Assembly: GCA_027559495.1 (NCBI GenBank)
Contig: JAMXSV010000019.1
Coordinates: 496,001 to 560,000 of the forward strand
Source: Aurifilum marmelostoma
Lineage: Eukaryota; Ascomycota; Sordariomycetes; Diaporthales; Cryphonectriaceae
Direction: 5' to 3'
Length of the DNA stretch: 64,000 nt
Position 1 is the first letter of the stretch, and the number at the start of each line of letters is the position of its first letter. The translations under genes and the position numbers were made by a program. Shown here in pieces: positions 33,014-45,100 of the stretch. Below the pieces are notes generated by a model. The model worked only from the letters and a program-made list of their open reading frames with translations. It was not told the DNA's origin and searched no databases.

Positions 33014-33436
33014 ATGCCCCTTTCTGATTCTGATACATCTTTTGATAGCGAGTGGACATTCGTCAATGACTCTGAAGGGAGCGAAGATATATCCTCGCTA
33101 TCGGGTTCAGAGCATGACCCGTGCCCGACAGCAACAGGGAGCGCAGCCTCAAGCCAGGAAGCAGATCTACATGCCCAGTGCCACTGTGGTCTGCCATGGC
33201 CCTATGCACAGGTCACTATGATGACGAAGACGATGACGGCTAGGAGGACCTCAAAATCAGAGGCAGACAAGTCTGCCCAGCTGCAGCAAGTAGCCAAGTC
33301 ATTGTCTGGGTGGCAGGCCATGGACGGCAGATCGATAGACCCGCTCGGGGAGCTGATGATGCTGGCTGAGAACATGAACAAGATGGAGCAGAGACTTGCC
33401 AGAGAGACGGAAGAGGGACAAGGAGGAGCAGAATGA
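33014..33436 (+). CDS. Possible small acidic Ser-rich protein
   Basis: I do not recognise this protein. The frame starts MPLSDSDTSFDSEWTFVND after a TATAAAT box 85 bp upstream and encodes 140 aa. The N-terminal half is acidic and Ser-rich. The C-terminal half, from about residue 80, is helical and could form a coiled coil (LGELMMLAENMNKMEQRLAR). A possible intron at about 33210-33263 (GT..CTAG) would remove the TMMTKTMTARR part. The upstream box and composition favour a real gene, but there is no family support. Confidence 0.4.
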   Translation: MPLSDSDTSFDSEWTFVNDSEGSEDISSLSGSEHDPCPTATGSAASSQEADLHAQCHCGLPWPYAQVTMMTKTMTARRTSKSEADKSAQLQQVAKSLSGWQAMDGRSIDPLGELMMLAENMNKMEQRLARETEEGQGGAE

Positions 33437-33685
33437 CCACAGAGAAGAACCATCTCGAGAAGATAGTGCAGTAGACAGTGAGAAGGGCCGGGGTCAACAG
33501 TGGCGGTTATAAGAAAAGAAACTTTAAGGCTGACAGAGAGACACATGCACATAAATCAGACTTCCTCCCACGGTGTTTTTAGATGTACTGTCAAGACAAC
33601 AATATTGGCTTGCATTATCAATAAGAATTACAGCGCTAGTAACAATACTATGGACCAGAGGCGAAGTGATGAACGGAGCGAGTGC

Positions 33686-34696
33686 TCATGACTCCAGGCA
33701 GGTGACAAGGTTGCCCAGCTTGTCAAGAACGGTCTGCTGCTCCGTCGCGCTCCCATCCGTCTTGTCGCTACACGTGCCCACGCTGATGGTCACGTAGCAG
33801 CCGCCCGTGTCCATAACGCTAGCCTCGGTCGGCAGCCAGGTGTTGCCGCAGATCTCGATATCCGCCGTCGAGAGCGCGGAAGGCGTGTTGATGCGCGTGA
33901 GGACGTATTCAAAGTCGCTCGCCTCGGTGCAGTTGCCCTCGACCTCAGCCATGTTGACGTTCAGGAAGACGCCGTCGGGGAGATACGGCGCGCCCGCGTC
34001 GAGGATGGTGTTGGTCACGTTGAGCGCCAGCTCGGCGTACAGCGTGCTGCGCGTGGGCACGGGCGATGTGTTCCAGGGCAGGTTGCCCGTGGTGAGCCCG
34101 CTGAAGGCGAGACCGGGTATGCCCTGGTCAACGGCGTAGCAGGCAGCGCCGACGGTGCCGGAGAACTCGACCTGGATGAAGCCAATGTTGGAGCCGACGT
34201 TGGGGCCCGACACGGCGAGGTCGGGGACGGTGCCGCTGCCCCAGATGCCCGGGCCGAACTCGTTGATGCCGTACTCCATGGACGTGGCCGGGTACGAGTT
34301 GACCCAGTTCAGGCGCGTGTCGCTGGCGTTGGTGCCGGTGGGCTTCAGCGTGCCTGCTGGACAGCTGTTGTATTCACATGCAAGGATGCGATCTGTCGGG
34401 GGCAGATTGAGCGAGCCTGTGGGCGGGCGGAACATCATAGTGTTAGCCGGAGCTGTCTTTGTATATATATATGGACTCGGTCCTGCTCCTTTGGGTCACT
34501 TACTCTTGGCAGACTCGTCGCTTGCTGGAGCCGAGACGACAGCATCATGACCGTCTGCAATCAGGGCATCGTGGAACGAGCGCAGATACAGTTCTGCCCA
34601 GCCGTCATCGTTGGCCTGAATGATCTTGACCGCCTCGCTGCCCCCGACTGCCAGTGCAGCCACAGATGCTGTCTTGAGGAATGAATGGACGCCCAT
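33686..34696 (-). CDS. SurE-like survival protein, secreted acid phosphatase/nucleotidase
   Basis: This belongs to the SurE family of phosphatases that hydrolyse nucleotides and other phosphoesters. Exons are 34696-34504 and 34416-33686; the 87-bp intron has a GTAAGT donor and a CACAG acceptor after a GCTAACAC branch site. The product is 307 aa. The N-terminal hydrophobic stretch MGVHSFLKTASVAALAVG suggests secretion. The metal-binding start motif is IIQANDDGWAELYLRSFHDA. Later come PDLAVSGPNVGSNIGFIQVE, then FSGTVGAACYAVDQGIPGLA and FSGLTTGNLPWNTS. The tail has CxxxC-type cysteines (ICGNTW, CYVTISVGTC, VTCLES). The fungal secreted form of SurE usually has this layout. Substrate unknown. Confidence 0.88.
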
Positions 34697-37506
34697 ATTG
34701 GCCTTGGGCACAGGATACTTGTTCAGAGAACAAAAACAGAAAAGGAGTGTGGTTGGAGGAAGAGCCTGAGGGGTCTTGAGAGGGGTCAAGGAGTGACGCG
34801 ACAGTTGAATGAACGCAACAGTCAACTGCTTCAGAGATCGGCCACAAGACGAGACAAAGATCCTCCTGCCCTCTTCCCTTCCCGTTGCACAGAATCACAT
34901 CGTCGGGGGACCTCACGATATTTGAATAGATGGGGTCCGGCCGAGCTGAAGATCACATTGGCGATCCCATCCACCCACAAGCCGCCATTCCGGGGTGGCT
35001 TCAACTTGCTCTGTTGGGGCCTCAGCTGGGACGGCCACATGCCTGGATCCAGTGGACCGAAGCCCCTACAGGGCCTCTACCCCCCCCCCCCCCCCCCCCT
35101 TCCCCTACCTGGCTGCGACCTCAAATTACCGCTGTCGCCAATCATGAGGTGCCGCTAGCTGTGCGGCGTGCCCCTCAGTCTCGGGGCCAAATCTCTCAGG
35201 TGGGCCCTGCAGCGGATCGGTACCTGAAAGGAGCATGATAGCGTCGCATCGAGGGCTGGCGGGGGGGTCCCCAGGCCCGTCATGCGACCTGCCCTTCCGG
35301 GCTCGGAGTGCGCCCATGATTGGGTAGACGGCAGATGGTATGAAACCTGGTGGTGATGAAGATGAAGATGAAGAGGCAGCCTATTGATGAACTAGTAGTA
35401 ACTTGACAACTGTGGCTCATGAATGGGTTCAAGCGGCGGCTATGCTGAAGGCTGGATTGTCGATTTCTAGTCGCCTCCTTTTCTTTGCTTGATTCAGTGA
35501 GAGGCTGAGTGGGTAGGGTGGCAACACTGTGTCGGGGGGATTATCAAACCGTTTTTTTTTTTCCTTCTTTCTTTTCCTTTCTCTGTCTGTTTCTTGATTT
35601 TCCCACTTGAGAGTTTGAATAGGCTCCTACATAAAAGTACTGTATGTCTCGGCACAGTATGACTCGCGGCAGGAGAATCTAACCTTGAGTATACGCACCG
35701 TCTTCGCCAACGGTCCGAAGGCCAAGAAAGATCCAAGAGCAGACTCCACCGCAGCAGCCAAGCAACCAAGCAACCCCTGATATCCAAGGAACAGACCAAG
35801 CCAAGGTCATTGTGGACAAACGTAGTTGTGAACAACCACGTGTGTCCATCACGAGGCCGTGAATGGGTGCTCATTATCAAGTCAACTGAGCTAAATACCA
35901 AGAGAATAGCCTTGCAAGCATCTCCTCCGTCCTCGACTGGACTGGGTGGGTCATGGAGATGACGAAAATCTCACCGGGTAGAGAGGCAATTACTGAACAT
36001 GTGACAGGATCCATCTCCGTAAACGGAATATTGATTACTTAAAACTTGACTTTACCTAGGCAACGCCTAAGCAATTGCCTTCAAGGACGAGAGTCCACAT
36101 ATTGAGACGACCTGGATATTACGTAGTTACAACCTATTGTTTCAATAATTGTCAAGCTGTTGGTCTTGAGTACTTTATGATTGGTGCAGTCATGGCAGTG
36201 GCCGTAGTTACGAAGCCCATTAGATACTGCTAGGAGCGCGCTGCTGATTGATTCTTTCTCTCGAGCTGGCCAGCAACCCCAAGTTAGACCCGGCATGGTC
36301 AAGTTCATTCCCAGCTGCTGCGCATCAATGCCTGCGCAACCAATCTATGTGGACTGTGCCTACTGATACATCACCGTCCGCCTTTTCTAGTTTTGGGAAG
36401 TGTGGCTATCACTAGCCATAGTTGGAGCAAGGAATGAGGTCTATGGCTGGCTTTGCAAAAACCAGTGTGCTTGTGGCCTCTAGAGGCTTGATGAGCTCGC
36501 CTGCCGCCATTTGATCCGTAGTGATGAGTTGAAATCGAAACCCGCTACTGATGGCTCATTCGACTATCGACCTACATCGAATATCGATGTGGTGAACCCC
36601 TAGCCACGTGTTTGTTGTCCAGAACAATGTGTCTCTCATTGAGGCTATCCGTGAAGAGTAGCAACGATTCTTTGACTCTGACGCAGGTGCCGAAGTATCT
36701 CATAATTAACCATATCCAAGTGAAGGTTTGGCTATTCGGCGTCAGAATCTCACGAATTGGACCTCTGTATTCAAGAGGGTCACGACTATTTGGGCCTTCA
36801 GATTCTTATGCCTCTGGTACTTGAGCCACGAACGTTCATTTGCAAGTAGCCGAGTCGCCGGCCCTGAACATACCAGCGTGCGTGTCGAGGAAGTTCGTGA
36901 TAGCCAGTCCGCCATTCAGAAGATATCTAGCCGGTCTCTCTGGAGATGTATAAGGGTTCATAAGGGGCCAGCATTCGCCATGGTGATCCTTTCCACTGTA
37001 ACGATCTCGAGGCATGAGCATGCGTCTGGCACTCTGAAAGCTGGCCCGAGCTGGGTAGGATTGGGAGCACTGGACAGGGGGTGAACTTTTCTTACCCATC
37101 TACCCTGAATATTCGGAAGCCCAGAACCAGAATGCGATGAATTCTAGAATTCGGTGAATTAGGCAGAGCTCTGTCTCGGACCGTCCAACCTGCTACAATC
37201 TCATCTCATACTTACATCACCGGCTACAGACAAGGCACTCTGGGGACGACGCTACAAGAAGGAAAGAGATCTCATAATCCTCCAAATGCTGAGGAGTTAC
37301 TGGTGAAAACATTTGCAGCCAAAAGTCATTGTCTGAAAAAGTGATTGTCATATTTTCTTATGACACTAGTATCATCATTCCTACCACTCCATGAAAATTA
37401 ACATACATCCCATGCTGACTACGACCAGGTCCGATCATCAACCATATCCCCGCTATAGACAATATGCCAACTTCCAGCTGGAGCGGATGCCAAGCAGTCG
37501 TCTCCC
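34697..37506. other. Gene-poor region, 2.8 kb
   Basis: The left end is the SurE-like promoter. A C20 run is at 35080-35099 in a C/T-rich stretch. A perfect 14-bp palindrome (GAATTCTAGAATTC) lies near 37140-37153. No gene or tRNA is visible; open frames are short and overlapping. Confidence 0.4.
35080..35099. repeat. C20 homopolymer
   Basis: Twenty consecutive C in intergenic DNA, flanked by a C/T-rich tract. It is the longest G/C homopolymer in the window. Confidence 0.95.
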
Positions 37507-39186
37507 TCAGAACTTGAAGGCGAGATCCAGCCAGTTCAGAGCCGTGCGGGGATCACGACGGTCCTTCCACCTGCTGGCCCTGGGAAACGAGGCTCGCGCC
37601 ATCATCTGGATGGTGGTCTCGTGGACACTGGGCCTTCTCTGGCGGGGGCTTTCCTTCCACTTGCTCCAGGTGGGGGAGTGCACAGAAGCCGTCCTGTTGC
37701 GCCACTCGGCACCGTTGTGGACATAGCCGAATACCACACCGGGTTGGTAGCCTGGCTCAGCCCAGTCCAGGCTGGCAGCTGTCTTGGGCAGGAAGCGGTC
37801 CGGCTGCTCGTGTGGACCATACAGCAGAGCCGCTTGCACCACAGCCGGGCCATAAGGCCATCCCTTGGATACGAAAGAGTAGGCGTTCCCGATCAGACCA
37901 CGCGCGGCCAGGTCGAAAGTCTTACTCCTGAGATCGCTGAGGACTTGCACAAAGAGCTGCTGGTGATGGAACTCCCAGTGTCGTTCTGTCTCTGGGAGGA
38001 CGGCCAGCATGACTCGGCGCTCGATGTCGGCGTATGTCGCCTCGGCCTCTCTCTGCAGGTTCGCCAGCAGGATTCGTGCCTTGGACTCCCGCAGCGGGTC
38101 TCCAGCAGCCTCGGCAAACTGGAACACTGAATTCACCAGCCAGAAGACATCCCGAGTCCAGGTATCGTGGTCGTGGTGGAAGTGGCAGAAGGTGTTGCGC
38201 AGACCACCACCGATTCCACGAAACAGGATGACGTTGAGGCGCCAGCCGTTGTGGAAGCCATTGAAGAACGGAGGCACCGACCATGGATTACCCCAGTTGG
38301 ACACGCCTATCTCGATGAGCGCCGTGCGGTCCAGACGGAGGTCGCAAGGTCCCACGGGTGCCAGACGTGCCATGGTTTGAGGCTTGTTCTCGAGGCCCCA
38401 GGCGTAAAGTATCTCGCCTGCCAGCTTTAGTGCCTCCAAGAGCAGGTCCTTGACGAACTGACTGCGGAGCTTGACACTTCCAGCATGACTGCTCAGCCAG
38501 TCGGCGGACGTACAGTCCAGGCCGCCGTTGTTGTGGCCCAGCCTGGCGGCCAGCATTGCCTGCCAGGCCTCGTCAGTCAGGAAGCGTGTCTCGGGCTTTG
38601 TTGCGTTCTTTTGGGTGTCAGAGGCCGAGTTGTCTTCCGTGCTGGTCCTTGTGCCGTCTTCTTGGGTGTCTGGGGTTGGCTGGTCGTCCGTGGAGGGTTC
38701 TTCCCAATGAAATGCCGGCGATTGGCGGCCCTCAGAGTCATAATAATCATCATAAAAATCATCATACTCCCAGTCTTCCTCGGCCTTCTTGACAACTTTC
38801 GCCTGCGACGCCACGGTGCTCCTCATGAAGGGTCTCTCGGGGCCTGCATATACGGGTTGGCGGCTCACTCGACACACGACGCCCGCATAATTGTCGTCCG
38901 ACGACTGCCACGGATCTTTGTCTCGGTACCGGGACAGCCTCTTCTCGAGCCGGGCGACCTTGTCCACGAAGTCCTTGCGCTCCGTCTGCCACGCCTGTGC
39001 CTTCTTCCTGTCGGACAGCAACCTGCTCTGGAGTGCCTTTACTTTGACCTCCTGTGCCTCGTGCTTCTTGACTGTGGCCTCGAGGCTGGCGACGCGCTGC
39101 TCGAGCTCTTGGTTCTCCTCCGTCAGCCTGGCGATCCTGACCCGGTGCACCTCCCTCACGGAGTGAGGGTCGTGGAAGAACTTCAT
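37507..39186 (-). CDS. Hypothetical protein with N-terminal coiled coil, 559 aa
   Basis: I do not recognise this family. It is a single intron-free frame with strong coding bias. Residues 1-95 form a long coiled coil (RLTEENQELEQRVASLEATV and similar heptads). An acidic stretch WEYDDFYDDYYDSEG (about 130-145) and a Ser/Thr/Asp low-complexity linker follow. From about residue 200 a compact domain begins (FLTDEAWQAMLAARLGHNNG). It contains SNWGNPWSVPPFFNGFHNG, FCHFHHDHDTWTRDVFWLV and HWEFHHQQLFVQVLSDLRS, and ends near HNGAEWRNRTASVH with a basic tail RRDPRTALNWLDLAFKF. The His/Trp clusters could be structural or metal-binding, which I only infer. There is no signal peptide or membrane segment. 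Confidence 0.8.
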   Translation of the reverse strand: MKFFHDPHSVREVHRVRIARLTEENQELEQRVASLEATVKKHEAQEVKVKALQSRLLSDRKKAQAWQTERKDFVDKVARLEKRLSRYRDKDPWQSSDDNYAGVVCRVSRQPVYAGPERPFMRSTVASQAKVVKKAEEDWEYDDFYDDYYDSEGRQSPAFHWEEPSTDDQPTPDTQEDGTRTSTEDNSASDTQKNATKPETRFLTDEAWQAMLAARLGHNNGGLDCTSADWLSSHAGSVKLRSQFVKDLLLEALKLAGEILYAWGLENKPQTMARLAPVGPCDLRLDRTALIEIGVSNWGNPWSVPPFFNGFHNGWRLNVILFRGIGGGLRNTFCHFHHDHDTWTRDVFWLVNSVFQFAEAAGDPLRESKARILLANLQREAEATYADIERRVMLAVLPETERHWEFHHQQLFVQVLSDLRSKTFDLAARGLIGNAYSFVSKGWPYGPAVVQAALLYGPHEQPDRFLPKTAASLDWAEPGYQPGVVFGYVHNGAEWRNRTASVHSPTWSKWKESPRQRRPSVHETTIQMMARASFPRASRWKDRRDPRTALNWLDLAFKF

Positions 39187-40183
39187 GGTTGGTCTCGGTG
39201 ACCTCGGTAATCTCGGCTGCTTTCTTGATGATACGGCGTTGTGGATGTAACTGTTGATCAGACCAGTGTGAGTATATCAGTTGGTGATGAAGTGTATGAG
39301 GATGTAACACTATCAACACTTGTACTTACTGTTCCTCCTCCACAGCCGTCAGCCGTGAAGGAGCAATGAGTAGGCTATTCCCAGGTCTTTACCAGGGGAT
39401 AGAGGTGTCTTGGGAAGAGAAGGTATCCAGAAATTGTGGTCTGGATCTGGAAATTGTGTATTAAGAGGTATGATATTGTGCGCCGAAAGACAAGGTGAGA
39501 AAGTGGCACGACGTCCTTATATACTTGCACAGTTCTACAATCAGTACTCTGGCGGCATTCACATGCTGGGACCACTACAGCTGTCATAGACTGGCAAAAG
39601 TGCTCAATACAGTGTCCTAATTTACTTTTACTTGCAATAGACCTTGAATTGGCGTGCAAAAGATCCACATTAGCAGTGTTCATTCGGTACACCATCAGTG
39701 TTTCCAGGTAAAAAGTCAGCCACATGGAAGTAAATTGCAACCTGCTGAATTTGTTTGAGGAGACATGTGGAGATAATTGTGACTTGCTTACTTGACTGCT
39801 GTATAATTCTGATCTTACATGGTGGAGAAGAATTGCTTCACGTATAGGTAAATTGTTCAGTACATTCCATCTTCCCTTTGGCTCGAGTCTCCACCTACTT
39901 CACCAGAGCCAACACTTGGGTGGTTAGGACACGCTTATTGTTTTAGAACAACCTAACTGGTCTTTGCCTTCTCTATGCTAGGACAAGACTCAAGAGTGGC
40001 ATGTGATCTAGACTCTGACTCTTGAATTTGACCTAATACAAGAGAATTGTTCCAATCATCACATCATGAGGGTGCCATTTAGGCACTAGTCTGGGGAGTA
40101 GAGCAAACAACTACTGTATTAGATCTTAATCAAATCGCTTTCATTGATGTAATTGGAACAAATATCCGCACATAAGTTCCCCG
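39187..40183. other. Intergenic region
   Basis: About 1 kb between the coiled-coil gene (upstream side) and the 3' end of the arylsulfotransferase-like gene. AT-rich. No other gene is supported. Confidence 0.45.
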
Positions 40184-42196
40184 TCATGAGATCGCATCAC
40201 CGTGTTGATGATGATGATGATGCCGCCGATGAGCCCCTCTATCGCTCGACGGGTTGGGCAGGTTCTCCTCACTGCTCAGGCCTTCCTGCAGCTCCATGCT
40301 GTTCTCCTCCTCCTCCTTCCACTCCTCAGCGGCCTCGTCTAACCTCTCATAGCCTTCTCCCGGCCTCTGGCCCCTCCTGCGCCGCAAACATGTCCACCAG
40401 ACGACAGCACCACCCACCGCCACGAGGAACATGCCGATCAGGCTGAGAATCATGACGAACAACGGAGCCAGCCCGCCCACGCTCCAGGCAGGCACCTCGA
40501 GGAAGTCCGTGGTGCCCAGGCGCTCACCGCCCTCGCCGAGAGCCACAACACGGATCATGCTGTTAGCAGCGGCCTTGGGCAGGTCGATGACAGTCTCGAA
40601 GCCATCCTTGTATTCCTGCGCCAGCACGTCGACCGTCGTCTTCCCACCTTCGTCGTCATCGTCATCATCATCATATTCATCATCCACAGTACGATCGCCA
40701 CCAAGAGCCTCGACCTGCCACCTCTCGACCTCGGTGGCCCCGTTCCAGCTGACATAGGCCTTGTTGCCCACGACGGCGACGCTGGGCGGGTAGCTGGGCA
40801 TGCCAGTCCACTCGCCACGAAAGACGCGGTACGAGCTGACAGGCGAGAACTCAAAGGCCGCCTCGGCACCAAAGCGCCCATCACAGAGAACCTCGCCGTC
40901 GGGGGCGAACTCGGTAAAGGCGCCGCTGCTGCCCCAGCCGACCATGTAGTTGCCGTTGTCGAGGTGCTGCGTGTTGCCCTGGGACTCGGGCTTGATGTGG
41001 TTCGGGTGCTCGAGCAGCTGGCGGAGGCGGGCGGTGCGGTTGTTGAGGTTGAGCTCGACGACGCGGCCGCCGCTGGGGCCGTAGGCGTCGCCGATGCGGT
41101 GGTAGTGGTTGTCGAAGAAGGAGAGGATCTTCTTGTCCTCGTCGACCCAGCGCGCGTGGTGCTGCCAGGCGAAATCCGTCGCCAGCCCGTCCGAGATGTC
41201 CTCGAAGTCGTTGACCTGGCCTGCGCCGAGGGTCCAGAGCACCTCGCCCGTCTTGCCGTCGATGTAGCTGATGCCCCAGATGTTGCGGGCCGAGATGAGG
41301 TAGTTGCCCGAAGAGTCTTTCCACAGGCTGTTGAGGTGGAGATAGTCAAAGGCAGAGTCCTCGTCGTCGCCACAGCCGGCGAACCTGGCCCTGGGGTCGA
41401 TCAGGCAGTTGTTCTGGACCTCCATGGTCGTGTTGGGGGGAAAATGGTCGATGGAGGACCACTGGAACAGCACCTCGCCCGTCTCGATGTCGAGCTCCTG
41501 GAAGTAACAGTCCTCGATCCAGCCGTGCTCGGGGCCGCCGACGCTCCTGAGGTCGTAAGGGATGGGGATCGTTGTGATGACCAGAGCCGTGTCGTCCTCG
41601 GTGATCTGGAACTCGTGCATGTCGGCATGCGGAAATCCGTTTGGCCGCACCCGGTAGCGGATAGTATACGTCTCGTCCAGCATGTACCAGTAGCCTTCGG
41701 ACTTGTTCCCGTTCGCACCGTCCATCTGGTATGTCAGGAACCTCTCCCCGCGGTACAGCTGCGGCCTCACGTCGTTCTGGTCGTTCTGCGACTCGTCCGT
41801 GTTGCGCCAGACCAGCTCGCCCTGCGCGTCCAGGATGACCGCGCCCGGCTCGTCGACCTCGTGGCCCCGCCAGCCGAAGAACACATAGTCCTGGCTGCAA
41901 CGCGCATCCCAGCGCGGGAACTCGAGATAGGGCACGCGCGGCTCAAAGGACTCGAGGTGTGTCGAGGGCGCGAGGCCGTAGAAGCCGAGACCGTACCATG
42001 ACAGGTGGCGGTGCAGGTGAAGACGGCTCAGGACGTTGGCCCACAGCTCCGAGGCGCCGATCCAGAGCCCTGCTACGGCCGCAAGCACCACGGTGATGCG
42101 GAAGGCTGTCGAGTTGAGGATGCGCCGGTATCTCCGGGCGCCGGCGGCGGAGAAGGAAGTTGTTGTTGGAGGTCGCCAACTGCCTTCGGGAGGCAT
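40184..42196 (-). CDS. Arylsulfotransferase (ASST)-family membrane protein
   Basis: This is a 670-aa single-exon member of the fungal ASST-type family (Arylsulfotransf_2-like), a beta-propeller fold. Whether fungal members transfer sulfate is not established. A hydrophobic segment at about residues 33-50 (FRITVVLAAVAGLWIGAS) acts as a signal anchor and WSVGGLAPLFVMILSLIGMF near 580-610 as a C-terminal membrane segment. The family core includes EGYWYMLDETYTIRYRVR, HADMHEFQITEDDTALVI, FQELDIETGEVLFQWSSIDH and DYLHLNSLWKDSSGNYLISA, then TGEVLWTLGAGQ and HHARWVDEDKKILSFFDN. The DDDDDDDEGG run and the His-rich end HHHHHQHGD are low complexity. The cytosolic tail of about 60 residues is acidic. No frameshift is seen. 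Confidence 0.9.
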   Translation of the reverse strand: MPPEGSWRPPTTTSFSAAGARRYRRILNSTAFRITVVLAAVAGLWIGASELWANVLSRLHLHRHLSWYGLGFYGLAPSTHLESFEPRVPYLEFPRWDARCSQDYVFFGWRGHEVDEPGAVILDAQGELVWRNTDESQNDQNDVRPQLYRGERFLTYQMDGANGNKSEGYWYMLDETYTIRYRVRPNGFPHADMHEFQITEDDTALVITTIPIPYDLRSVGGPEHGWIEDCYFQELDIETGEVLFQWSSIDHFPPNTTMEVQNNCLIDPRARFAGCGDDEDSAFDYLHLNSLWKDSSGNYLISARNIWGISYIDGKTGEVLWTLGAGQVNDFEDISDGLATDFAWQHHARWVDEDKKILSFFDNHYHRIGDAYGPSGGRVVELNLNNRTARLRQLLEHPNHIKPESQGNTQHLDNGNYMVGWGSSGAFTEFAPDGEVLCDGRFGAEAAFEFSPVSSYRVFRGEWTGMPSYPPSVAVVGNKAYVSWNGATEVERWQVEALGGDRTVDDEYDDDDDDDEGGKTTVDVLAQEYKDGFETVIDLPKAAANSMIRVVALGEGGERLGTTDFLEVPAWSVGGLAPLFVMILSLIGMFLVAVGGAVVWWTCLRRRRGQRPGEGYERLDEAAEEWKEEEENSMELQEGLSSEENLPNPSSDRGAHRRHHHHHQHGDAIS

Positions 42197-45100
42197 GTTC
42201 GGAGGAGCGAGGACGAGGGCCGGGAGCGTTGTGAGGTGTAAGTTCAGTAGTTTTTATTCCACTACTTTTCCTTACTCACAACATCGATGTACAAGGAAAA
42301 AAAAAAAAAGGACAGAAGAAGTAGACCAACATAGATAGGCAAGAGATGACGATCCCGAGAAGAGACGATAGGACCCCCTTTTCGCGTCCTGGTACCTCTT
42401 CGGGGAAAGAAAAAAAAGTCGAGAACATCGAGCGCATAAAACTGGGGAATAACGAATCGCAATCTATCTTTCCCCCTCCCTTCTTCCCCTTCTCCCCCCC
42501 CCCCCCCTTTCCCCCTAATCTAAAGCACATAGTATCGCATCCCACCCGTCCTCACTCAGTGGAGAAGTCGAGGAATCAGGTAAAGGTATGGACGATCCAC
42601 CAGCCAGAATCAGAGAATGCCAAGATGCGCAGAGTGGCCGAGCAGGGTGGGGAACATCCGAGCCTGTGTGCCTGCTTGTGGCCAATGAGTAGGTTGTCTT
42701 GATCCACATTACGCGTAACGGGTCGTCGGAGGATGCCGAGGCGGCCACTTAGAGAGAAGAGAGGGGGAAAAAGAAAAAAAAAAAAAAAAAAAGAGAGAAG
42801 GACGGCGTCGGGGGTTCTCGCTTTCTGCTGCTACCGACATCCGCAAGCAAGCACCTGGCACAGGCAGAGACAGATGACAGGGTTCAATCCTTGTATGAGA
42901 TCCGACTTGACATGACGACAACCTGTGATAAGGATGTGAGTTGAGGAATCAATACTTACGCAGTACAGTGCCCATCCTTCCGAGACGGGATGACACACCA
43001 CCTCCTCAAGATGAGTTACTCTAGCCTGCATGAAATGATGCATGCACTATCACTGCAGGAGATGCTGGCCCTGGTGATGGGGGGTTAGTTAACATCTTGG
43101 TATTGCTTGATCGAACGCGAATTAATCCACCACCAAAGGACTGCGAGTATGCCCAGGATACGCCGCTCTCTTGGCCATGCTTTAGCGAATGTCTCATTCT
43201 GTACTATCTCTGCCCTCGGTCTGATCATGTCTTCCGTGATGCGGTAAGAATACTTTGAATCTACATCGACCTTGACCGTGTTATCCTGGGCGCGACGATG
43301 AGACAGTGGCCACCCAGCACTACACCCTACAGCCTATTCCCTTCCCGTCCACCCCCCGGAAATAAAGCCTGGGACAAGACATGCCGCCCCAGCGCCCTAA
43401 GCAGATCCCCGTCAATTGTGTGATGGAGGGGTCGGGTGTCGATATCTCGGTAGCCTAGGACTAGGGGCCTCACTATGGAAGGAGTGGAAGAAGAGAAAAG
43501 AAAGGGGGAAAAAAGAAAAAAAAATATACTGTAGGCTCGCTCGGACTTCTCCAAATTCCATGCTCGTCAAGCTGTCACATCTCACATTTCCCAGGCCCTA
43601 CATTACGATGGGAATCTAGCTAGACTGGCCCCGTAAAATTGACTCCGTGCAGATCGCTTTCTTTCCTGTCTTTCCAGGCCAGGCAAGGACATGATTGGTT
43701 TGGGGAAAGTGCAGATGGGCGAGTGATGTTGTGCATGGAGGAGCACGATGATCAATCATTGCTATTTTGGGCAGGAAAATAAAAGGTGGTCTGAGAGCAC
43801 TTCTTCGATCTGATAATCATCAGATGCTTGCACACCCGGTATGCACTTGTTTGAGTTCGTTCTTTGCTTTCCTCTGCTCCTAAAGGTTCCCATCCTTTCC
43901 TCCCGAGGACATTGACTAAAGAGAAAGTCGACTTATCCTGTATAATTGTCCCCGGAACAAGACACGTAGCGGCATCTACTCGAACGCCATCTACGTTCCT
44001 TTACACTCCGTGTTCCCTCTGAAGCTGCACCGACATCTCCACATTGCCGTTCTCCCCTTGACGGCTTAACTAGCTCTGACAATGTTCCGCAACATCAAAT
44101 TGAGGAACAGAGAGAGAGTGAGACCCAGAGTCCCAGAGTCGCCAGCGCCACCGGTACGCGGCGTGCTGGATGAGATGTAATCGATAGCCTCATCAGAGCA
44201 CTGCCAGCAATAATGATGAGCCCTTTACGTAAGAGCAGAGCCGACAGGATGGACCCGGTCCCCCATAGTCATGCTCAAGAAGTACCCTGGACTAGCAGAA
44301 CCCCATCAGCCATTTATCTGGATGGCTCATAAGGCTGCATAGTCTACGACAGACCCTGCAGCATCAACAAAACAGGGTCACTGAGAAATTTTGACGTAGA
44401 CGCATGTGACAGCCCGTCGGCCTCGAGTAGGGCCCTTGTGGGGCTGGATATATGGAGGCCGAGTAGATTGTTGATGCAAGAGCAGCCCATCACTTGCCGA
44501 GACTGGAATGGTGCGGAAGTAAAAGAGCGGAAGGCTGATGTGTGAGAGAAGGCTGGGCGAGCAGTATGTGTTGGTAAAGGAGTGAGAACCTGGGCCAGCA
44601 AGCTATTCTGCGTCTGGGAATATGCAGACACTGCTGACAATGACTCTGAGGTGGGTAGCCTGGTGATAAGGCGTGAGATTGTTGGTCCTGGGAAAGGTGA
44701 AGATTGAATAGAGCAGCAACATTGACGAGGATGGTAAGAGAGCTCGGGGAGGGCAAGAATTTCTCTGCTATGAGGCCGGTCAAGCGTCAGCTGGTAAGAG
44801 TGCTTGCTGGCGCAACAGCTCCTGTGTGTTCCTCCGAATTGACCCATTGAATTTCCTTCTCCAAAAAATGACTTGCTGGCGGAGAGTTTGAAGAAGTGGT
44901 GCGGGTCGTTGAGAAGTTGCCCAATGCAAGGGCCTGGTAGACGGAACCAATTGACACCCTTGACACCAACTTGCATAGGGGCTGGTCGGGATCAACCTAG
45001 TTCTTGCTGGTAGAGCTCACAGACTGCTCATTCTGCAGTCTTGTAAGCTCTTCAATCCGAGATACATAGCTCCCTCATCTGAGGAGAATTGCCAGTGAGG

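Noticed and set aside
37140..37153. 14-bp perfect palindrome GAATTCTAGAATTC
   Set aside because: A single short palindrome with no flanking structure; no function can be argued.
40964..42001. Long plus-strand frame opposite the arylsulfotransferase-like gene
   Set aside because: It is antisense to a clear, family-supported gene and has shadow-type composition.
44344..44976. Minus-strand frame of 210 codons in gene-poor DNA
   Set aside because: It has no recognisable motif, weak coding bias and an overlapping competing frame; probably chance.
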